Shown here: piece by piece, positions 19,811-30,516 of the stretch
How the letters are laid out: the number at the start of each line of letters is the position of its first letter
Numbering within the stretch: the first letter of the stretch is position 1
DNA from: Virgisporangium aliadipatigenens
Lineage (GTDB): Bacteria; Actinomycetota; Actinomycetes; Mycobacteriales; Micromonosporaceae
Length of the DNA stretch: 64,000 nt
NCBI RefSeq assembly: GCF_016863615.1
Contig: NZ_BOPF01000014.1
Span: 186,001-250,000, forward strand
Reading direction: 5' to 3'
Made by a program: the position numbers and the translations under genes
Notes under the pieces: generated by a model
Database searches by the model: none
What the model saw: the letters and a program-made list of their open reading frames with translations, nothing else
What the model was told of the DNA's origin: nothing

Positions 19811-21001
19811 GTGACCGAGACCCGGGTGATCAGCGACATACTGCAACGCGCGGCCGACGGCGGGCGCATCACGCCGGAAGAGGCGCTGCTGCTCTACACC
19901 GAGGCGCCGCTGCACCCGCTGGGCGAGGCGGCAGACGCGGTGCGCCGCCGGCGTTACCCGGACAACGTGGTCACCTACCTGATCGACCGCAACATCAACT
20001 ACACGAACGTCTGCGTGACGGCGTGCAAGTTCTGCGCGTTCTACCGGGCGCCGAAGCACGCCGAGGGTTGGACGCACGACACCGAGGAGATCCTGCGCCG
20101 CTGCGCCGAGGCCGTCGAGCTGGGCGCCACGCAGGTCATGCTCCAGGGCGGCCACCACCCGCAGTACGGCGTCGAGTACTACGAGAACCTGTTCGGCGCC
20201 GTGAAGAAGGCGTTCCCCCAACTGGTCATCCACTCGATCGGGCCGAGCGAGATCCTCCACATGGCCAAGGTCTCAGCTGTCTCCATCGAGGACGCGATCA
20301 AGCGGATCAAGGCCGCGGGCCTGGACTCCATCGCGGGCGCCGGCGCGGAGATGCTGCCGGAACGCCCGCGCAAGGCCATCGCCCCGCTCAAGGAGTCCGG
20401 GGCGCGCTGGCTGGAGGTCATGGAGGTCGCGCACACGCTCGGCGTGGAGTCGACCGCCACGATGATGATGGGCACCGGCGAGACCGCGGCCGAACGCATC
20501 GAGCACCTGCGCATGATCCGTGACGTGCAGGACCGCACCAAGGGCTTCCGGTCGTTCATCCCGTGGACCTACCAGCCGGAGAACAACCACCTGAAGGGGC
20601 GCACGCAGGCGACCGGCCTGGAGTACCTGCGGCTCGTCGCGGTGGCGCGGCTCTTCTTCGAGACCGTGCCGCACCTGCAGGCCTCGTGGCTGACCACCGG
20701 CAAGGACATCGGTCAGCTCTCCCTGCACATGGGCGTCGACGACCTGGGTTCGATCATGCTCGAGGAGAACGTCATCTCCTCCGCGGGCGCGCGGCACCGT
20801 TCCAACCTGCACGAGCTGATCGGCCTGATCCGCACGGCCGACCGGATCCCCGCGCAGCGCGACACCCTGTACAACCGGCTCGCCGTGCACTGGACGCCGC
20901 AGGACGACCCCAAGGACGAACGGGTCGTCTCGCACTTCTCGTCGATCGCGCTGCCGGGTGGCGGGGCCGGCCGTTCCCTGCCGCTCATCGACGCTAAGTA
21001 G
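19811..21001 (+). CDS. mqnC: Cyclic dehypoxanthine futalosine synthase MqnC (radical SAM)
   Basis: A 396-residue radical SAM enzyme that cyclises dehypoxanthine futalosine in the futalosine menaquinone pathway. The cluster motif CVTACKFC (Cys68, Cys72, Cys75) is preceded by RNINYTNVC. MqnC-specific segments are MLQGGHHPQYGVEYYENLF, LDSIAGAGAEMLPERP and WTYQPENNHLKG. It is related to but clearly distinct from MqnE at 391. The GTG start follows a possible -10 TACGCT by a few bases, again suggesting a leaderless message. Confidence 0.96.
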   Translation: MTETRVISDILQRAADGGRITPEEALLLYTEAPLHPLGEAADAVRRRRYPDNVVTYLIDRNINYTNVCVTACKFCAFYRAPKHAEGWTHDTEEILRRCAEAVELGATQVMLQGGHHPQYGVEYYENLFGAVKKAFPQLVIHSIGPSEILHMAKVSAVSIEDAIKRIKAAGLDSIAGAGAEMLPERPRKAIAPLKESGARWLEVMEVAHTLGVESTATMMMGTGETAAERIEHLRMIRDVQDRTKGFRSFIPWTYQPENNHLKGRTQATGLEYLRLVAVARLFFETVPHLQASWLTTGKDIGQLSLHMGVDDLGSIMLEENVISSAGARHRSNLHELIGLIRTADRIPAQRDTLYNRLAVHWTPQDDPKDERVVSHFSSIALPGGGAGRSLPLIDAK

Positions 21002-21130
21002 TTCGCCTTTGACGCATTGTCCACTGTGGACGTGGTATCTGTAACGGCTTCGCATTGGGTCTGGTGCATTCGCTTAAGCAATAGATAAGTTGCCGCGGTT
21101 CCCTTCCTCTCGCATGCTCCGGGGAGAGTC

Positions 21131-22657
21131 ATGAGGCTGCCGCGGTTGGTTCACCGGATCGGCGCTTCCGCCGCCGCGTTCACGACGGGGGCGGCGCTCC
21201 TGCTGGCGGCCGTGCCGGCGCAGGCCGCTCCGGCGGGCTCCGCGGACCTGGAGTTCCGGGTCGCCGGCGAGTCGGTGGTGCGCACCGCCACCAAGCCCTT
21301 CTGGCTGCAGCTGAGCAACAACGGCCCGGCCCCCGCCACGAACATCCGCGTCACCATCGAACTGCACGACATCGACGCCAGCGAGGTCGAGGTCGTGCTG
21401 CCCGACGACAACGGCTGCGTGGCCACCGGCACCAAGGCCGTGTGTCGCGTCGGCGGGCTGGCGCCGGGCGAGAACCTCCCGCCGTTCAGCGTGCTCACCG
21501 TGACCTCCGTCAACGCCGAAGGCGCCGGGGTGGTCGACGCCGGTTCGGTCAGCGTCTCCGTCGAGTCGGACACGCCGGACAGCAACCCCGCGAACAACAA
21601 GAAGTCGACCGTGCCGCTGAAGGTGTCGCCGCTCGCCGTCGACATGCAGGTGACGCTCGCCGACGTCTACGCCGACCTCGACACCAAGGCGCCGGTGCCG
21701 CCGGGTGAGACCGTCGAGCTCAACATCTCGCTGATCAACTGGGGCACCGCGCCGGCCGTGGGCGTCTTCTACGCGGTGAGCCTGCCGCGGTACGTGACGT
21801 TCGCCAACACGGTGCCGGGCTGCGTGTACAACCCGATGAAGACCGTGGCGGCGTGCATGTCGCCGGACGCGGTGGATCCGCTGGTGACGGTGCTGCCGCT
21901 GACGCCGTTCAAGGTGACGGTGTCGGAGAAGGCCCCCGGGCCGGCCGCGCTCACCAACGGCATCGTCGCCGGTGGCGCGCTCGGGCCGGACGAGGCGCCG
22001 GTCGACCCGGTGGAGCTGGACAGCGTGGGGGACACCGGTAAGTCGTTCCGGGTCAGCAAGGCGGGCCTGGTGCGCAAGGCCGAGGCCGACCCGACGGACA
22101 ACTTCGGCCGCTTCAGCGTGCACACCGGCCCCAACTACTCCGACCTGGCGATCACCGCGGGCTCGGCCAGCGGCGCCGTCGGCGCCACGGTCACCGTCGC
22201 CGTGAAGGTCACGAACAACGGCAAGGCGGCGTCGCCCGAGACGGTCGTCAAGGTGACGGCGCCGAGCGGTACCCAGCTCACCGGCGCCCCGGGTGGGTGC
22301 GCGATCGACCAGGCCGGCAAGACGGCCACCTGCGAGGGCGAACTCGACGCCGGTGACAGCGACGAGGGCGGCTTCGCGTTCAAGATTCAGAACGCCACGG
22401 TCGGCGGCGACGGCGTTGCCACGATCAGCGGTTCCAACGCGGATCCCGAACCGAAGAACAACAGCGCGAAGGTCACGATCACGGTGACCACCGGCGGTGG
22501 CCCGGGCAACCCCGGCAACCCCGGCCTGCCCATCACCGGCGTCAACGCCATGATCATCGGCGGCGTCGGCGCGGCGGTGGTGGCGCTCGGCGTGGTGCTG
22601 TTCCTGACCACGCGGCGCCGCAAGGTGATGCTGGTGACGCCCTCCGAGGACAACTGA
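21131..22657 (+). CDS. DUF11-domain surface protein with LPITG sorting signal
   Basis: A 508-residue exported protein. Residues 1-32 are a signal peptide ending QAA. Three immunoglobulin-like DUF11 modules follow (about 35-165, 170-310, 345-450), recognised by phrases such as [20 protein letters not shown] and [21 protein letters not shown] short GNPGNPG linker leads to LPITG at residue 466, a hydrophobic helix and an RRRK tail: a complete sortase anchoring signal. No sortase gene is in the window. DUF11 proteins are surface or adhesin-like; the ligand is unknown. The preceding intergenic region holds a GTCCAC/GTGGAC palindrome (21019-21031). Confidence 0.85.
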   Translation: MRLPRLVHRIGASAAAFTTGAALLLAAVPAQAAPAGSADLEFRVAGESVVRTATKPFWLQLSNNGPAPATNIRVTIELHDIDASEVEVVLPDDNGCVATGTKAVCRVGGLAPGENLPPFSVLTVTSVNAEGAGVVDAGSVSVSVESDTPDSNPANNKKSTVPLKVSPLAVDMQVTLADVYADLDTKAPVPPGETVELNISLINWGTAPAVGVFYAVSLPRYVTFANTVPGCVYNPMKTVAACMSPDAVDPLVTVLPLTPFKVTVSEKAPGPAALTNGIVAGGALGPDEAPVDPVELDSVGDTGKSFRVSKAGLVRKAEADPTDNFGRFSVHTGPNYSDLAITAGSASGAVGATVTVAVKVTNNGKAASPETVVKVTAPSGTQLTGAPGGCAIDQAGKTATCEGELDAGDSDEGGFAFKIQNATVGGDGVATISGSNADPEPKNNSAKVTITVTTGGGPGNPGNPGLPITGVNAMIIGGVGAAVVALGVVLFLTTRRRKVMLVTPSEDN

Positions 22658-22707
22658 GGCTGAGCCGTCGCGAAGACGTGTCACGCCGGCCGGATATCTT
22701 GGTCGGC

Positions 22708-23403
22708 GTGACGGGAACCAGGGCCGGCCTCGACCGCGATCCGCGCGAGGTCGCGCAGATGTTCGACGGCGTCGCCGAGAAGTACGACCGCACCAACACG
22801 ATCCTGGCGTTCGGGCAGGATCGCAGCTGGCGGCGGCTGACCCGCGAGGCGCTTGACCTCAAGCCCGGTGAGCGCGTGCTCGACCTGGCCGCGGGCACCG
22901 GCGTCTCCACCGAGGAACTGGCCCGCTCCGGCGCGTACGCGGTCGGCGTGGACTTCTCGATCGGCATGCTCTCCGCCGGCCGCCGCGTGCGTCCGTCGGT
23001 GCCGCTCGTCGCCGGTGACGCCCTGGCGCTGCCCGTCGCCGACGCGAGCTTCGACGCCGTCACGATCTCGTTCGGGCTGCGGAACATCTCCGACCTCGAC
23101 GCGGCGCTGCACGAGATGGCGCGGGTCACCAGGCCCGGTGGGCGCATGGTCATCTGCGAGTTCAGCCACCCGGTGGTGACGCCGTTCCGGGCCGTGTACC
23201 TGCGGTACCTGATGGGTGCGCTGCCGGCCGTTGCCCGCAAGGTGTCCAGCAACCCCGACGCGTACGTGTACCTCGCCGAGTCCATCCGGGCATGGCCCGA
23301 CCAGCGAGCCCTGGCCGAACGGATCACGGCGGCCGGATGGCAGCGGGCGGCGTGGCGGAACCTCACCGGCGGTGTGGTGGCGCTGCACCGCGCGTACCGC
23401 TGA
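22708..23403 (+). CDS. menG: Demethylmenaquinone methyltransferase MenG/UbiE
   Basis: A 231-residue SAM-dependent methyltransferase that carries out the final ring methylation of menaquinone. UbiE signatures are present: [16 protein letters not shown], the SAM-binding DLAAGTG, and [15 protein letters not shown] with [20 protein letters not shown]. The GTG at 22708 aligns with the start of mycobacterial MenG; the frame is open 10 codons further up to a GTG at 22678. TATCTT lies 10 bases before the chosen start, suggesting a near-leaderless transcript. MenJ-like and polyprenyl synthase genes occur downstream, a grouping known from mycobacteria. Confidence 0.93.
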   Translation: MTGTRAGLDRDPREVAQMFDGVAEKYDRTNTILAFGQDRSWRRLTREALDLKPGERVLDLAAGTGVSTEELARSGAYAVGVDFSIGMLSAGRRVRPSVPLVAGDALALPVADASFDAVTISFGLRNISDLDAALHEMARVTRPGGRMVICEFSHPVVTPFRAVYLRYLMGALPAVARKVSSNPDAYVYLAESIRAWPDQRALAERITAAGWQRAAWRNLTGGVVALHRAYR

Positions 23404-23407
23404 GGGG

Positions 23408-23515
23408 TTATCCACAGGCGCGGGTGCGCAGGTGGCGAGGGTTTTCCCCTGCCGCTGTCCACAGATTGTGGATAACTTGCTCGGTTATCCACAGCTCACC
23501 GTCGACTGTGGACAT
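23408..23515. other. Cluster of five DnaA boxes
   Basis: Within 108 bases there are three perfect TTATCCACA boxes (23408-23416 on +, 23467-23475 on -, 23485-23493 on +) and two one-mismatch boxes of the TTGTCCACA type (23455-23463 on +, 23507-23515 on -). They occupy the intergenic space directly after the menG stop. No dnaA, dnaN, rpmH or AT-rich unwinding region is next to them, so this is not evidently the chromosomal origin; a DnaA titration or regulatory site is more likely. Confidence 0.7.
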
Positions 23516-23572
23516 CGTGTGGTTACCCCACCGAGGCTGAACTTCGGTCGCCACCCTCCGTCGAGCCCTCTC

Positions 23573-23635
23573 ATGATCGCGACCTTTACGAAAAGGTGAG
23601 ATCTGCTGACAGTTTCCGTAAAAGGTCGCGATCAT
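23573..23635. repeat. Long intergenic inverted repeat
   Basis: ATGATCGCGACCTTTACG (23573-23590) is mirrored by CGTAAAAGGTCGCGATCAT (23617-23635), complementary except for one extra A/T, with a 26-base interval. The outer ends are the palindrome-like ATGATCGCGA. There is no coding frame and no T tract, so it is more like a mobile intergenic repeat (REP/MITE type) than a terminator. The rest of this 368-base gene-free stretch, apart from the DnaA boxes and a small TTAGG/CCTAA palindrome at 23675-23688, shows nothing recognisable. Confidence 0.65.
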
Positions 23636-23771
23636 CAGTGCCCTCCAGCCGGAGCGGGGCTGGTCGGGGCGGGGTTAGGGCTGCCTAAGAAAGCAGCACT
23701 TACCAATCGGTCCTAGACTGACACCCCGGAGCTTGTGAAGACTTTCACGAGCACCGGGGAGGAGGACCGCG

Positions 23772-25031
23772 ATGATCGATGCGGATGTCATCGTCGTCGG
23801 TGCCGGACCGGGCGGCTCCACTGCTGCGTACCACATGGCCCAGCACGGACTGTCGGTGCTGGTGTTGGAGAAGACGCAGTTCCCGCGCGAGAAGGTGTGC
23901 GGCGACGGGCTGACCCCGCGGGCGGTCAAGGAGCTCATTCGCATGGGCGTCGACACCTCACCCAAGGGCGGCTGGCTGCAGAACAAGGGCCTCCGGGTGA
24001 TCGGCGGCGGCATGCGGCTGGAGCTCGACTGGCCGGACCTGGCGAGCTTTCCCAACTACGGGCTGACCCGCACCCGGCTGGACTTCGACCAGTTGCTCGC
24101 CGACAAGGCCGTCGAGGCGGGCGCCAACCTCCGGACCGGGCACAACGTCACCGGGCCGATTCTCGACGCCTCCGGGCGCGTGGTCGGCGTGACGGCCGTG
24201 CACGAGGGGGAGACGAAGGAGTTCCGGGCGCCGGTGGTGCTGGCCGCCGACGGGGTCTCCGCGCGGTTCGCCCTCAACCTCGGTATCAACAAGCGCGAGG
24301 ACCGTCCCATGGGCGTGGCGGTCCGCCAGTACTTCCACTCGCCGTCCCGCCACGACGACGAGTACCTCGAGTCCTGGTTGGAGCTGCGGAGCAAAGAGGG
24401 CGGCGACAACCTTCTCCCGGGTTACGGTTGGATCTTCGGACTCGGGGACGGCCGCATCAACGTCGGGTTGGGGGTGCTCAACAGCAGTGTCGCGTTCGGC
24501 AAGACCAACTACCGCCGCATGCTCGGCGACTGGTTGGCCAACACCCCGGACGACTGGGGGCTGAGCGACCCGGCCAACGCCGACGGCGACCCGCAGGGCG
24601 CGGCGCTGCCGATGGGGTTCAACCGGGTGCCGCACTACTCCCGCGGCGTACTGCTGGTCGGCGACAGCGGCGGCATGGTCAACCCGTTCAACGGGGAGGG
24701 CATCGCCTACGCGATGGAGTCCGGCGCACTGGCGGCCGAGGTGGCCGTTCAGGCGTTGTCCCGTCCGGCCGGTCCGCTCCGGGAGCGGGCGCTCGCGCAC
24801 TACTCGACCGAGCTCAAGGCGCGCTACGGCGGCTACTACCGGCTCGGGAACATGTTCGTGAAGGTGATCGGGAACCCGCACCTCATGAAGATCGCCACGC
24901 AGCACGGCATGCCCCGCCCGATGCTGATGAAGTTCGTCCTCAAACTGCTGGCCAACCTCAGTGAACCGCGCGGTGGCGACGCCATGGACCGCGTGATCAA
25001 CGCTCTCACCAGGATCGCCCCGGCAGCGTAA
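23772..25031 (+). CDS. menJ: Geranylgeranyl-reductase-family flavoprotein, probable menaquinone reductase MenJ
   Basis: A 419-residue FAD-dependent reductase. The N-terminal Rossmann motif is VIVVGAGPGGSTAAYHMA, followed by REKVCGDGLTPRAVKEL and, later, GDSGGMVNPFNGEGIAYAMESG, all diagnostic of the geranylgeranyl reductase family. In mycobacteria the homologue next to menG saturates the beta-isoprene unit of menaquinone-9; here menG lies just upstream and nuo just downstream, which supports the same role. Reduction of another polyprenoid, such as an archaeal-type or carotenoid chain, cannot be ruled out. ATG has GGAGGA nearby. Confidence 0.85.
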   Translation: MIDADVIVVGAGPGGSTAAYHMAQHGLSVLVLEKTQFPREKVCGDGLTPRAVKELIRMGVDTSPKGGWLQNKGLRVIGGGMRLELDWPDLASFPNYGLTRTRLDFDQLLADKAVEAGANLRTGHNVTGPILDASGRVVGVTAVHEGETKEFRAPVVLAADGVSARFALNLGINKREDRPMGVAVRQYFHSPSRHDDEYLESWLELRSKEGGDNLLPGYGWIFGLGDGRINVGLGVLNSSVAFGKTNYRRMLGDWLANTPDDWGLSDPANADGDPQGAALPMGFNRVPHYSRGVLLVGDSGGMVNPFNGEGIAYAMESGALAAEVAVQALSRPAGPLRERALAHYSTELKARYGGYYRLGNMFVKVIGNPHLMKIATQHGMPRPMLMKFVLKLLANLSEPRGGDAMDRVINALTRIAPAA

Positions 25032-25118
25032 AAACGCACCCGCCGGGGCGGCGCCTGAAGTATGCGCTTAGTGTGTCAAGTAAGTAATACGGGTGATTCG
25101 GATAGGACGGAGCAGGCA

Positions 25119-25484
25119 GTGTCGCTGTCCCCGTACATACCCATCGTCGGGTTGTTCGCGCTCGGTGCCGGGTTCGCGCTGTTCTCCGTCGCCATCGCGC
25201 CGTTCGTGGGTCCGCGCCGCTACAACCGCGCCAAGCTCGACGCGTACGAATGCGGTATCGAACCGACGCCGCAGCCCATCGGTGGCGGCCGCTTCCCGGT
25301 CAAGTTCTACCTGACCGCGATGCTGTTCATTGTTTTCGACATTGAAATCATCTTCCTGTACCCGTGGGCCGTCTCGTTCGAGGCGCTGGGAGTGTTCGGG
25401 TTCGTGGAGATGGTGCTGTTCATCATCACCGTGTTCGTCGCCTACGCCTATGTATGGCGGCGCGGCGGGCTGGACTGGGACTAG
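25119..25484 (+). CDS. nuoA: NADH-quinone oxidoreductase subunit A
   Basis: A 121-residue membrane subunit of complex I near the quinone site. Three transmembrane segments are visible, along with the conserved loop [15 protein letters not shown] and [28 protein letters not shown] chose the GTG at 25119; the frame is open to 25062, but the extra 19 residues are polar and not NuoA-like. First gene of a 14-gene nuo operon in the standard order A-N; nuoB starts 4 bases after its stop. Confidence 0.95.
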   Translation: MSLSPYIPIVGLFALGAGFALFSVAIAPFVGPRRYNRAKLDAYECGIEPTPQPIGGGRFPVKFYLTAMLFIVFDIEIIFLYPWAVSFEALGVFGFVEMVLFIITVFVAYAYVWRRGGLDWD

Positions 25485-25488
25485 AGCC

Positions 25489-26135
<647 letters not shown>

Positions 26136-26139
<4 letters not shown>

Positions 26140-26237
26140 GCGTGTGGACGACGCCGCGGCAGCGGCTGGACCGGAGCGCAGCGGAGGGAAGCCGCTGCCA
26201 CCGGGCGGCGGCGGCCACTGAGCGGGGTGCACTGTGA
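26136..26237 (+). other. Mini-ORF bridging nuoB and nuoC (33 codons)
   Basis: A GTG overlaps the nuoB stop (GTGA) and the frame stays open for 33 codons to a TGA that overlaps the nuoC GTG (GTGA). The peptide begins VSVWTT and ends ATERGAL. Endings TERGTP and AERGAL occur in the other two nuo mini-ORFs, so the series is not random. It may act as a coupling cistron that keeps ribosomes on the mRNA. No sign that the peptide has a function of its own. Confidence 0.45.
26158..26199 (+). repeat. Stem-loop in the nuoB-nuoC spacer
   Basis: GGCAGCGGC (26158-26166) pairs perfectly with GCCGCTGCC (26191-26199). The 24-base loop starts TGGAC and ends GAGGGAA. A second element with the same loop ends and a different but equally perfect stem occurs at 37928-37975. 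The loop holds a GGAGGGA-type Shine-Dalgarno-like tract. Confidence 0.6.
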
Positions 26238-27040
26238 CGGCGCCGCAGCAGCCCACCGTCAGCGCCGAGGTGCCCGCCCCCGGTGCGGTGAAGGAGACCG
26301 AGGGCACCGGCGACAAGGGGGTCGTCCCCCCGGGTTCCACCCCGGTCGCCGCCACCCCGGCCGGTGCCGTCACCGGTGCGCCGGCCGACTTCCCGCCGTC
26401 CACCGAGGCGGGCCGCGGCCTGTTCGGGGTGCACGGCACGGGTGACACCTCCGGCTTCGGTGGCCTCGTGCGCCGGCGTTCGGCGCTGGTCAGCTCGCCC
26501 AAGCCGTACGGCGGCTACTTCGACGAGGTGGTCGACGCGCTGGAGGAGGCGTACCCGCAGTTCGGCGAGGCGATCGAACGGGTCGTCGTGGACCGCGGCG
26601 AGCTGACCCTGCACATCAAGCCGGAGCGGATCGCCGAGGTCTGCCAGGCGATGCGGGACGACCCGGCCCTGCGCTTCGAGCTGTGTTCGTCGGTCTCCGG
26701 GGTGGACTACCTGGGACACGACGACCGGCGGCTGCACGTCACCTACCACCTGACCTCGATGACGTTCCGCCGGCGGGTCCGGCTGGAGTCGGCGGTCAGC
26801 CCGGAGGAGCCGCACCTGCCCAGCGTGACGAAGGTGTACCCGACCGCCGACTGGCAGGAGCGGGAGACCTACGACATGTTCGGGATCATCTTCGACGGCC
26901 ACCCCGCACTCACCCGGATCCTGATGCCGGACGACTGGGAGGGCCACCCGCAGCGCAAGGACTACCCGCTCGGCGGCGTGCCGGTCGAGTACAAGGGCGC
27001 TGAGATCCCACCGCCGGACCAGCGGAGGTCGTACCAATGA
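26234..27040 (+). CDS. nuoC: NADH-quinone oxidoreductase subunit C
   Basis: A 268-residue subunit of the peripheral arm. The conserved domain (about residues 95-255) contains [38 protein letters not shown], in pieces typical of the 30-kDa subunit. The first 80 residues are a Pro/Ala/Val-rich, probably disordered extension not found in shorter homologues. Unlike E. coli, nuoC and nuoD are separate. GTG start, overlapped by the upstream mini-ORF. Confidence 0.95.
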   Translation: MTAPQQPTVSAEVPAPGAVKETEGTGDKGVVPPGSTPVAATPAGAVTGAPADFPPSTEAGRGLFGVHGTGDTSGFGGLVRRRSALVSSPKPYGGYFDEVVDALEEAYPQFGEAIERVVVDRGELTLHIKPERIAEVCQAMRDDPALRFELCSSVSGVDYLGHDDRRLHVTYHLTSMTFRRRVRLESAVSPEEPHLPSVTKVYPTADWQERETYDMFGIIFDGHPALTRILMPDDWEGHPQRKDYPLGGVPVEYKGAEIPPPDQRRSYQ

Positions 27041-27078
27041 GCGAGTGGACGCAGGCCACTGAGCGGGGAACACCATGA
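27037..27078 (+). other. Mini-ORF bridging nuoC and nuoD (13 codons)
   Basis: ATG overlaps the nuoC stop (ATGA); the frame reads [13 protein letters not shown] and its TGA overlaps the nuoD ATG (ATGA). The sequence is related to the ends of the nuoB-C mini-ORF (VSVWTT...ATERGAL), as if the middle had been removed or inserted. Confidence 0.45.
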
Positions 27079-28397
27079 GCACCGAAACCGACTACGCCGA
27101 ATCCCGCGAGACGACCGAGGGGCGGGTCTTCACCGTCACCGGCGGCGACTGGCAGTCCGTGGTCGACGAGGCCGGGGCCGAGGAACGCATCGTCGTCAAC
27201 ATGGGCCCGCAGCACCCGTCGACGCACGGCGTGCTCCGCCTCGTTCTCGAACTCGAGGGTGAGACGGTCACCGACGCCCGCACCGTCATCGGATACCTGC
27301 ACACCGGCATCGAGAAGAACCTCGAGTACCGGAACTGGACGCAGGGCACCACGTTCGTGACGCGCATGGACTACCTGGCGCCGATGTTCAACGAGACGGC
27401 CTACTGCCTCGCGGTGGAGAAGCTGCTCGGCATCGAGGATCAGATCCCGGCGCGCACCAACACGATCCGCGTGCTGATGATGGAGCTCAACCGCATCTCC
27501 TCGCACCTGGTGTGGCTCGCCACCACGGGCATGGAGCTGGGCGCGCTGTCGATGATGATCTACGGCTTCCGGGAGCGGGAGTTCATCCTCGACATCTTCG
27601 AACTCGCCTCCGGGCTGCGCATGAACCACGCGTACATCCGGCCGGGCGGCCTCGCCCAGGATCTGCCGGACGCGGCGGTCGACAAGATCAAGCAGCTGCT
27701 CGACTTCATGCCCGGCCTCGTGGACATGTACGAGCGGCTGCTGTCCGGCAACCCGATCTGGCAGTCGCGCACCCAGGGCGTGGCGATGCTGGACGTGGCG
27801 GGCTGCCTCGCGCTGGGCGTCACCGGGCCGGTGCTGCGCTCGGCCGGCCTCGCGTGGGACCTTCGCAAGACGATGCCGTACTGCGGGTACGAGACGTACG
27901 AGTTCGACGTTCCCACGAGTAAGGACGCGGACGTCTGGGGCCGGTACCAGGTCCGGCTCAACGAGATCCGGGAGAGCCTGAAGATCATCAAGCAGGCGCT
28001 CGACCGGCTCGAGCCCGGCCCGATCATGGTCGGCGACCGCAAGATCGCCTGGCCGGCGCAGCTCGCGCTCGGCACCGACGGCCTGGGCAACTCCCTCGAA
28101 CACGTCGCGCACATCATGGGCCAGTCCATGGAGGCCCTGATCCACCACTTCAAGCTGGTCACCGAGGGCTTCCGGGTGCCGGCCGGCCAGGTGTACGTGG
28201 GCATCGAGGCCCCGCGCGGCGAACTGGGCGTGCACGCCGTCTCCGACGGTGGGACCCGGCCCTACCGGGTGCACTACCGCGAACCCAGCTTTGTGAACCT
28301 CCAGTGCATTCCGGCGATGGCCGAAGGTGGCCTCCTCGCCGACGTGATTGCCGGCGGTGCCTCCCTCGACCCCGTGATGGGCGGTTGCGACCGATGA
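27075..28397 (+). CDS. nuoD: NADH-quinone oxidoreductase subunit D
   Basis: A 440-residue, 49-kDa-type subunit forming the quinone-binding cavity with NuoB. Signatures are [21 protein letters not shown] near the N-terminus, [11 protein letters not shown], and the C-terminal APRGELG and DPVMGGCDR. The fold derives from hydrogenase large subunits but lacks the Ni ligands. The stop overlaps the nuoE start by 4 bases. Confidence 0.97.
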   Translation: MSTETDYAESRETTEGRVFTVTGGDWQSVVDEAGAEERIVVNMGPQHPSTHGVLRLVLELEGETVTDARTVIGYLHTGIEKNLEYRNWTQGTTFVTRMDYLAPMFNETAYCLAVEKLLGIEDQIPARTNTIRVLMMELNRISSHLVWLATTGMELGALSMMIYGFREREFILDIFELASGLRMNHAYIRPGGLAQDLPDAAVDKIKQLLDFMPGLVDMYERLLSGNPIWQSRTQGVAMLDVAGCLALGVTGPVLRSAGLAWDLRKTMPYCGYETYEFDVPTSKDADVWGRYQVRLNEIRESLKIIKQALDRLEPGPIMVGDRKIAWPAQLALGTDGLGNSLEHVAHIMGQSMEALIHHFKLVTEGFRVPAGQVYVGIEAPRGELGVHAVSDGGTRPYRVHYREPSFVNLQCIPAMAEGGLLADVIAGGASLDPVMGGCDR

Positions 28398-29203
28398 CGT
28401 CAGTTCAGAACCATCCGCTGCTGGACCCCGCCCTGCGGGAGAGCGCGCTGGAGATCATCGCGCGCTACCCCGAGGGGAAGCAGCGTTCCGCCCTGCTGCC
28501 GATGCTGCATCTGGTGCAGTCGGCGGAGGGTTACGTGACCCCGCACGGCGTGGCGTTCTGCGCCGAGCTGCTCGGCATCACCAAGGCCGAGGTGAGCGCG
28601 GTCGCGACGTTCTACACGATGTACAAGCGCCGGCCGACCGGCGACTGGCTCGTGAGCGTGTGCACCAACACGATGTGCGGCGTGTCGGGCGGAGACAAGA
28701 TCTTCGACACGCTCAAGGAGTACCTGGGCGTCGGGCACAACCAGACCACGCCCGAGGGCGACATCACGCTGGAGCACGCCGAGTGCCTCGCCGCCTGCGA
28801 CTACGCGCCGGTGGTGACGGTCAACTACGAGTTCTACGACGAGATGGACGCCGACAAGACCATGTCGCTGGTCAAGGCGTTGCAGAACGGCGAACGGCCG
28901 CAGCCCAGCCGGGGCGCGCGGCTGTGCACGTTCAAGGAGCTGTCCCGCCAGCTGGCCGGGTTCTCCGAGGAGCGCGACGGCGTCATGGGCGACGGCCCCG
29001 CCGGCGCGCCGACCCTCGCCGGCAACCGGGTCGCCGAGCAGTACGGCATCTCGGTCCCGGGCTTCGACCCGGACACCCCGATCGGCAGCCGTGAGCAGAA
29101 GCCGGCAGAGAAGCCGGCGAGCGCGCCGAAGGCCGCGTCGGACAGCAAGCCGGCCGGCGACGGCCCGGTCGTCCAGGACCCGAAGGGAGCGAAGAACGCA
29201 TGA
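28394..29203 (+). CDS. nuoE: NADH-quinone oxidoreductase subunit E
   Basis: A 269-residue 24-kDa-type subunit binding 2Fe-2S cluster N1a. The thioredoxin-like domain has four Cys ligands in CTNTMC and ECLAAC. The start ATG at 28394 overlaps nuoD; the longer open frame upstream lies within nuoD. The last 70 residues, rich in Lys, Pro, Ala and Ser, are a low-complexity tail beyond the family core. nuoF follows with a 4-base overlap. Confidence 0.95.
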   Translation: MTSVQNHPLLDPALRESALEIIARYPEGKQRSALLPMLHLVQSAEGYVTPHGVAFCAELLGITKAEVSAVATFYTMYKRRPTGDWLVSVCTNTMCGVSGGDKIFDTLKEYLGVGHNQTTPEGDITLEHAECLAACDYAPVVTVNYEFYDEMDADKTMSLVKALQNGERPQPSRGARLCTFKELSRQLAGFSEERDGVMGDGPAGAPTLAGNRVAEQYGISVPGFDPDTPIGSREQKPAEKPASAPKAASDSKPAGDGPVVQDPKGAKNA

Positions 29204-30516
29204 CCACTCCCTCCAAGGAGGCGCTGGCCAAGATCGCGCCGGTGCTCACCAAGCGCTGGCTGTCGCCGGACGCCTGGAAGCTCAGCGTGTACGAGCGCCT
29301 CGACGGGTACACCGGCCTGAAGAAGGCGCTGAAGGCGCACCCGGACGACCTGATCCAGCTGATCAAGGACTCCGGCCTGCGCGGCCGTGGCGGCGCCGGC
29401 TTCCCCACCGGCATGAAGTGGGGCTTCATCCCGCAGAACGACGGCAAGCCGCACTACCTCGTGGTCAACGCCGACGAGGGTGAGCCCGGCACCTGCCAGG
29501 ACCTGCCGCTGATGATGGCCGACCCGCACTCCCTCATCGAGGGCGTGATCATCGCCAGCTACGCCATCCGCGCCAACTTCGCCGCGATCTACATCCGCGG
29601 CGAGGCGATCCACGCGGCGCGCCGGCTCCGGCAGGCGGTCGACGACGCGCGGGCCCGCGGCTACCTGGGTCGCAACATCCTCGGCTCCGGGTTCGACCTG
29701 GACGTGGTGGTGCACAGCGGCGCCGGCGCCTACATCTGCGGCGAGGAGACGGCGCTGCTCGACTCGCTGGAGGGCTACCGGGGCCAGCCACGGCTGCGGC
29801 CTCCGTTCCCGGCGACGCACGGCCTCTACAACAGCCCGACCGTGGTGAACAACGTCGAGACCATCGCCACCGTGCCGTACATCGTGCTCGGCGGGTCGGC
29901 GTGGTTCCGCACGATGGGGACCGAGAAGTCGCCCGGCACGAAGATCTTCTCCGTATCGGGCCGGGTGGTGCAGCCGGGCCAGTACGAGTGCGGGCTCGGG
30001 GTCACCCTCCGGCAGCTGATCGAGCTGTGCGGCGGCATGAAGCCCGGGCACAACCTGCGGTTCTGGACGCCGGGTGGCTCCAGCACGCCGCTGCTGACCG
30101 ACGAGCACCTCGACGCCCCGCTCGACTTCGAGGGGATGATGGGCGTCGGCACCATGCTCGGCACGGCCGCGGTGCAGATCTTCTCCGACCAGGACTGCCC
30201 GGTGTACGCGACGTACCGGTGGATCGAGTTCTACCACCACGAGTCGTGCGGCAAGTGCACTCCCTGCCGCGAGGGCAACTACTGGATGAAGGGCATCCTG
30301 CGCCGGATCCTGTCGGGCCAGGGCACCCACGCCGACCTCGACACCCTGCTCGACGCGTGCGACAACCTGCTCGGGCGTTCGTTCTGCGCCCTGGGCGACG
30401 GCGCGACCAGCCCGGTGACGTCGTCGATCAAGTACTTCAAGCAGGACTACCTGGACTACATCGAGGGTCGCAAGGCGCCGATGTTCTCGCCCGGTGAGCT
30501 GGTAGGGGCGCACTGA
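29200..30516 (+). CDS. nuoF: NADH-quinone oxidoreductase subunit F
   Basis: A 438-residue 51-kDa-type subunit that oxidises NADH. FMN/NADH motifs are [29 protein letters not shown] and [19 protein letters not shown]. The N3 4Fe-4S ligands lie in [12 protein letters not shown] plus a later Cys in RSFCALGDG. All are conserved. Stop and the nuoG start overlap by one base (TGATG). Confidence 0.97.
   Translation: MTTPSKEALAKIAPVLTKRWLSPDAWKLSVYERLDGYTGLKKALKAHPDDLIQLIKDSGLRGRGGAGFPTGMKWGFIPQNDGKPHYLVVNADEGEPGTCQDLPLMMADPHSLIEGVIIASYAIRANFAAIYIRGEAIHAARRLRQAVDDARARGYLGRNILGSGFDLDVVVHSGAGAYICGEETALLDSLEGYRGQPRLRPPFPATHGLYNSPTVVNNVETIATVPYIVLGGSAWFRTMGTEKSPGTKIFSVSGRVVQPGQYECGLGVTLRQLIELCGGMKPGHNLRFWTPGGSSTPLLTDEHLDAPLDFEGMMGVGTMLGTAAVQIFSDQDCPVYATYRWIEFYHHESCGKCTPCREGNYWMKGILRRILSGQGTHADLDTLLDACDNLLGRSFCALGDGATSPVTSSIKYFKQDYLDYIEGRKAPMFSPGELVGAH

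Noticed and set aside
23675-23688. TTAGG/CCTAA palindrome as an IdeR/DmdR iron box
   Set aside because: The arms are separated by 4 bases, while the 19-bp iron box has them 9 apart; the fit is poor.
23404-23771. Chromosomal origin oriC at the DnaA-box cluster
   Set aside because: No dnaA, dnaN, recF, gyrB, rpmH or parAB next to it and no AT-rich unwinding stretch; flanks are menG and menJ.
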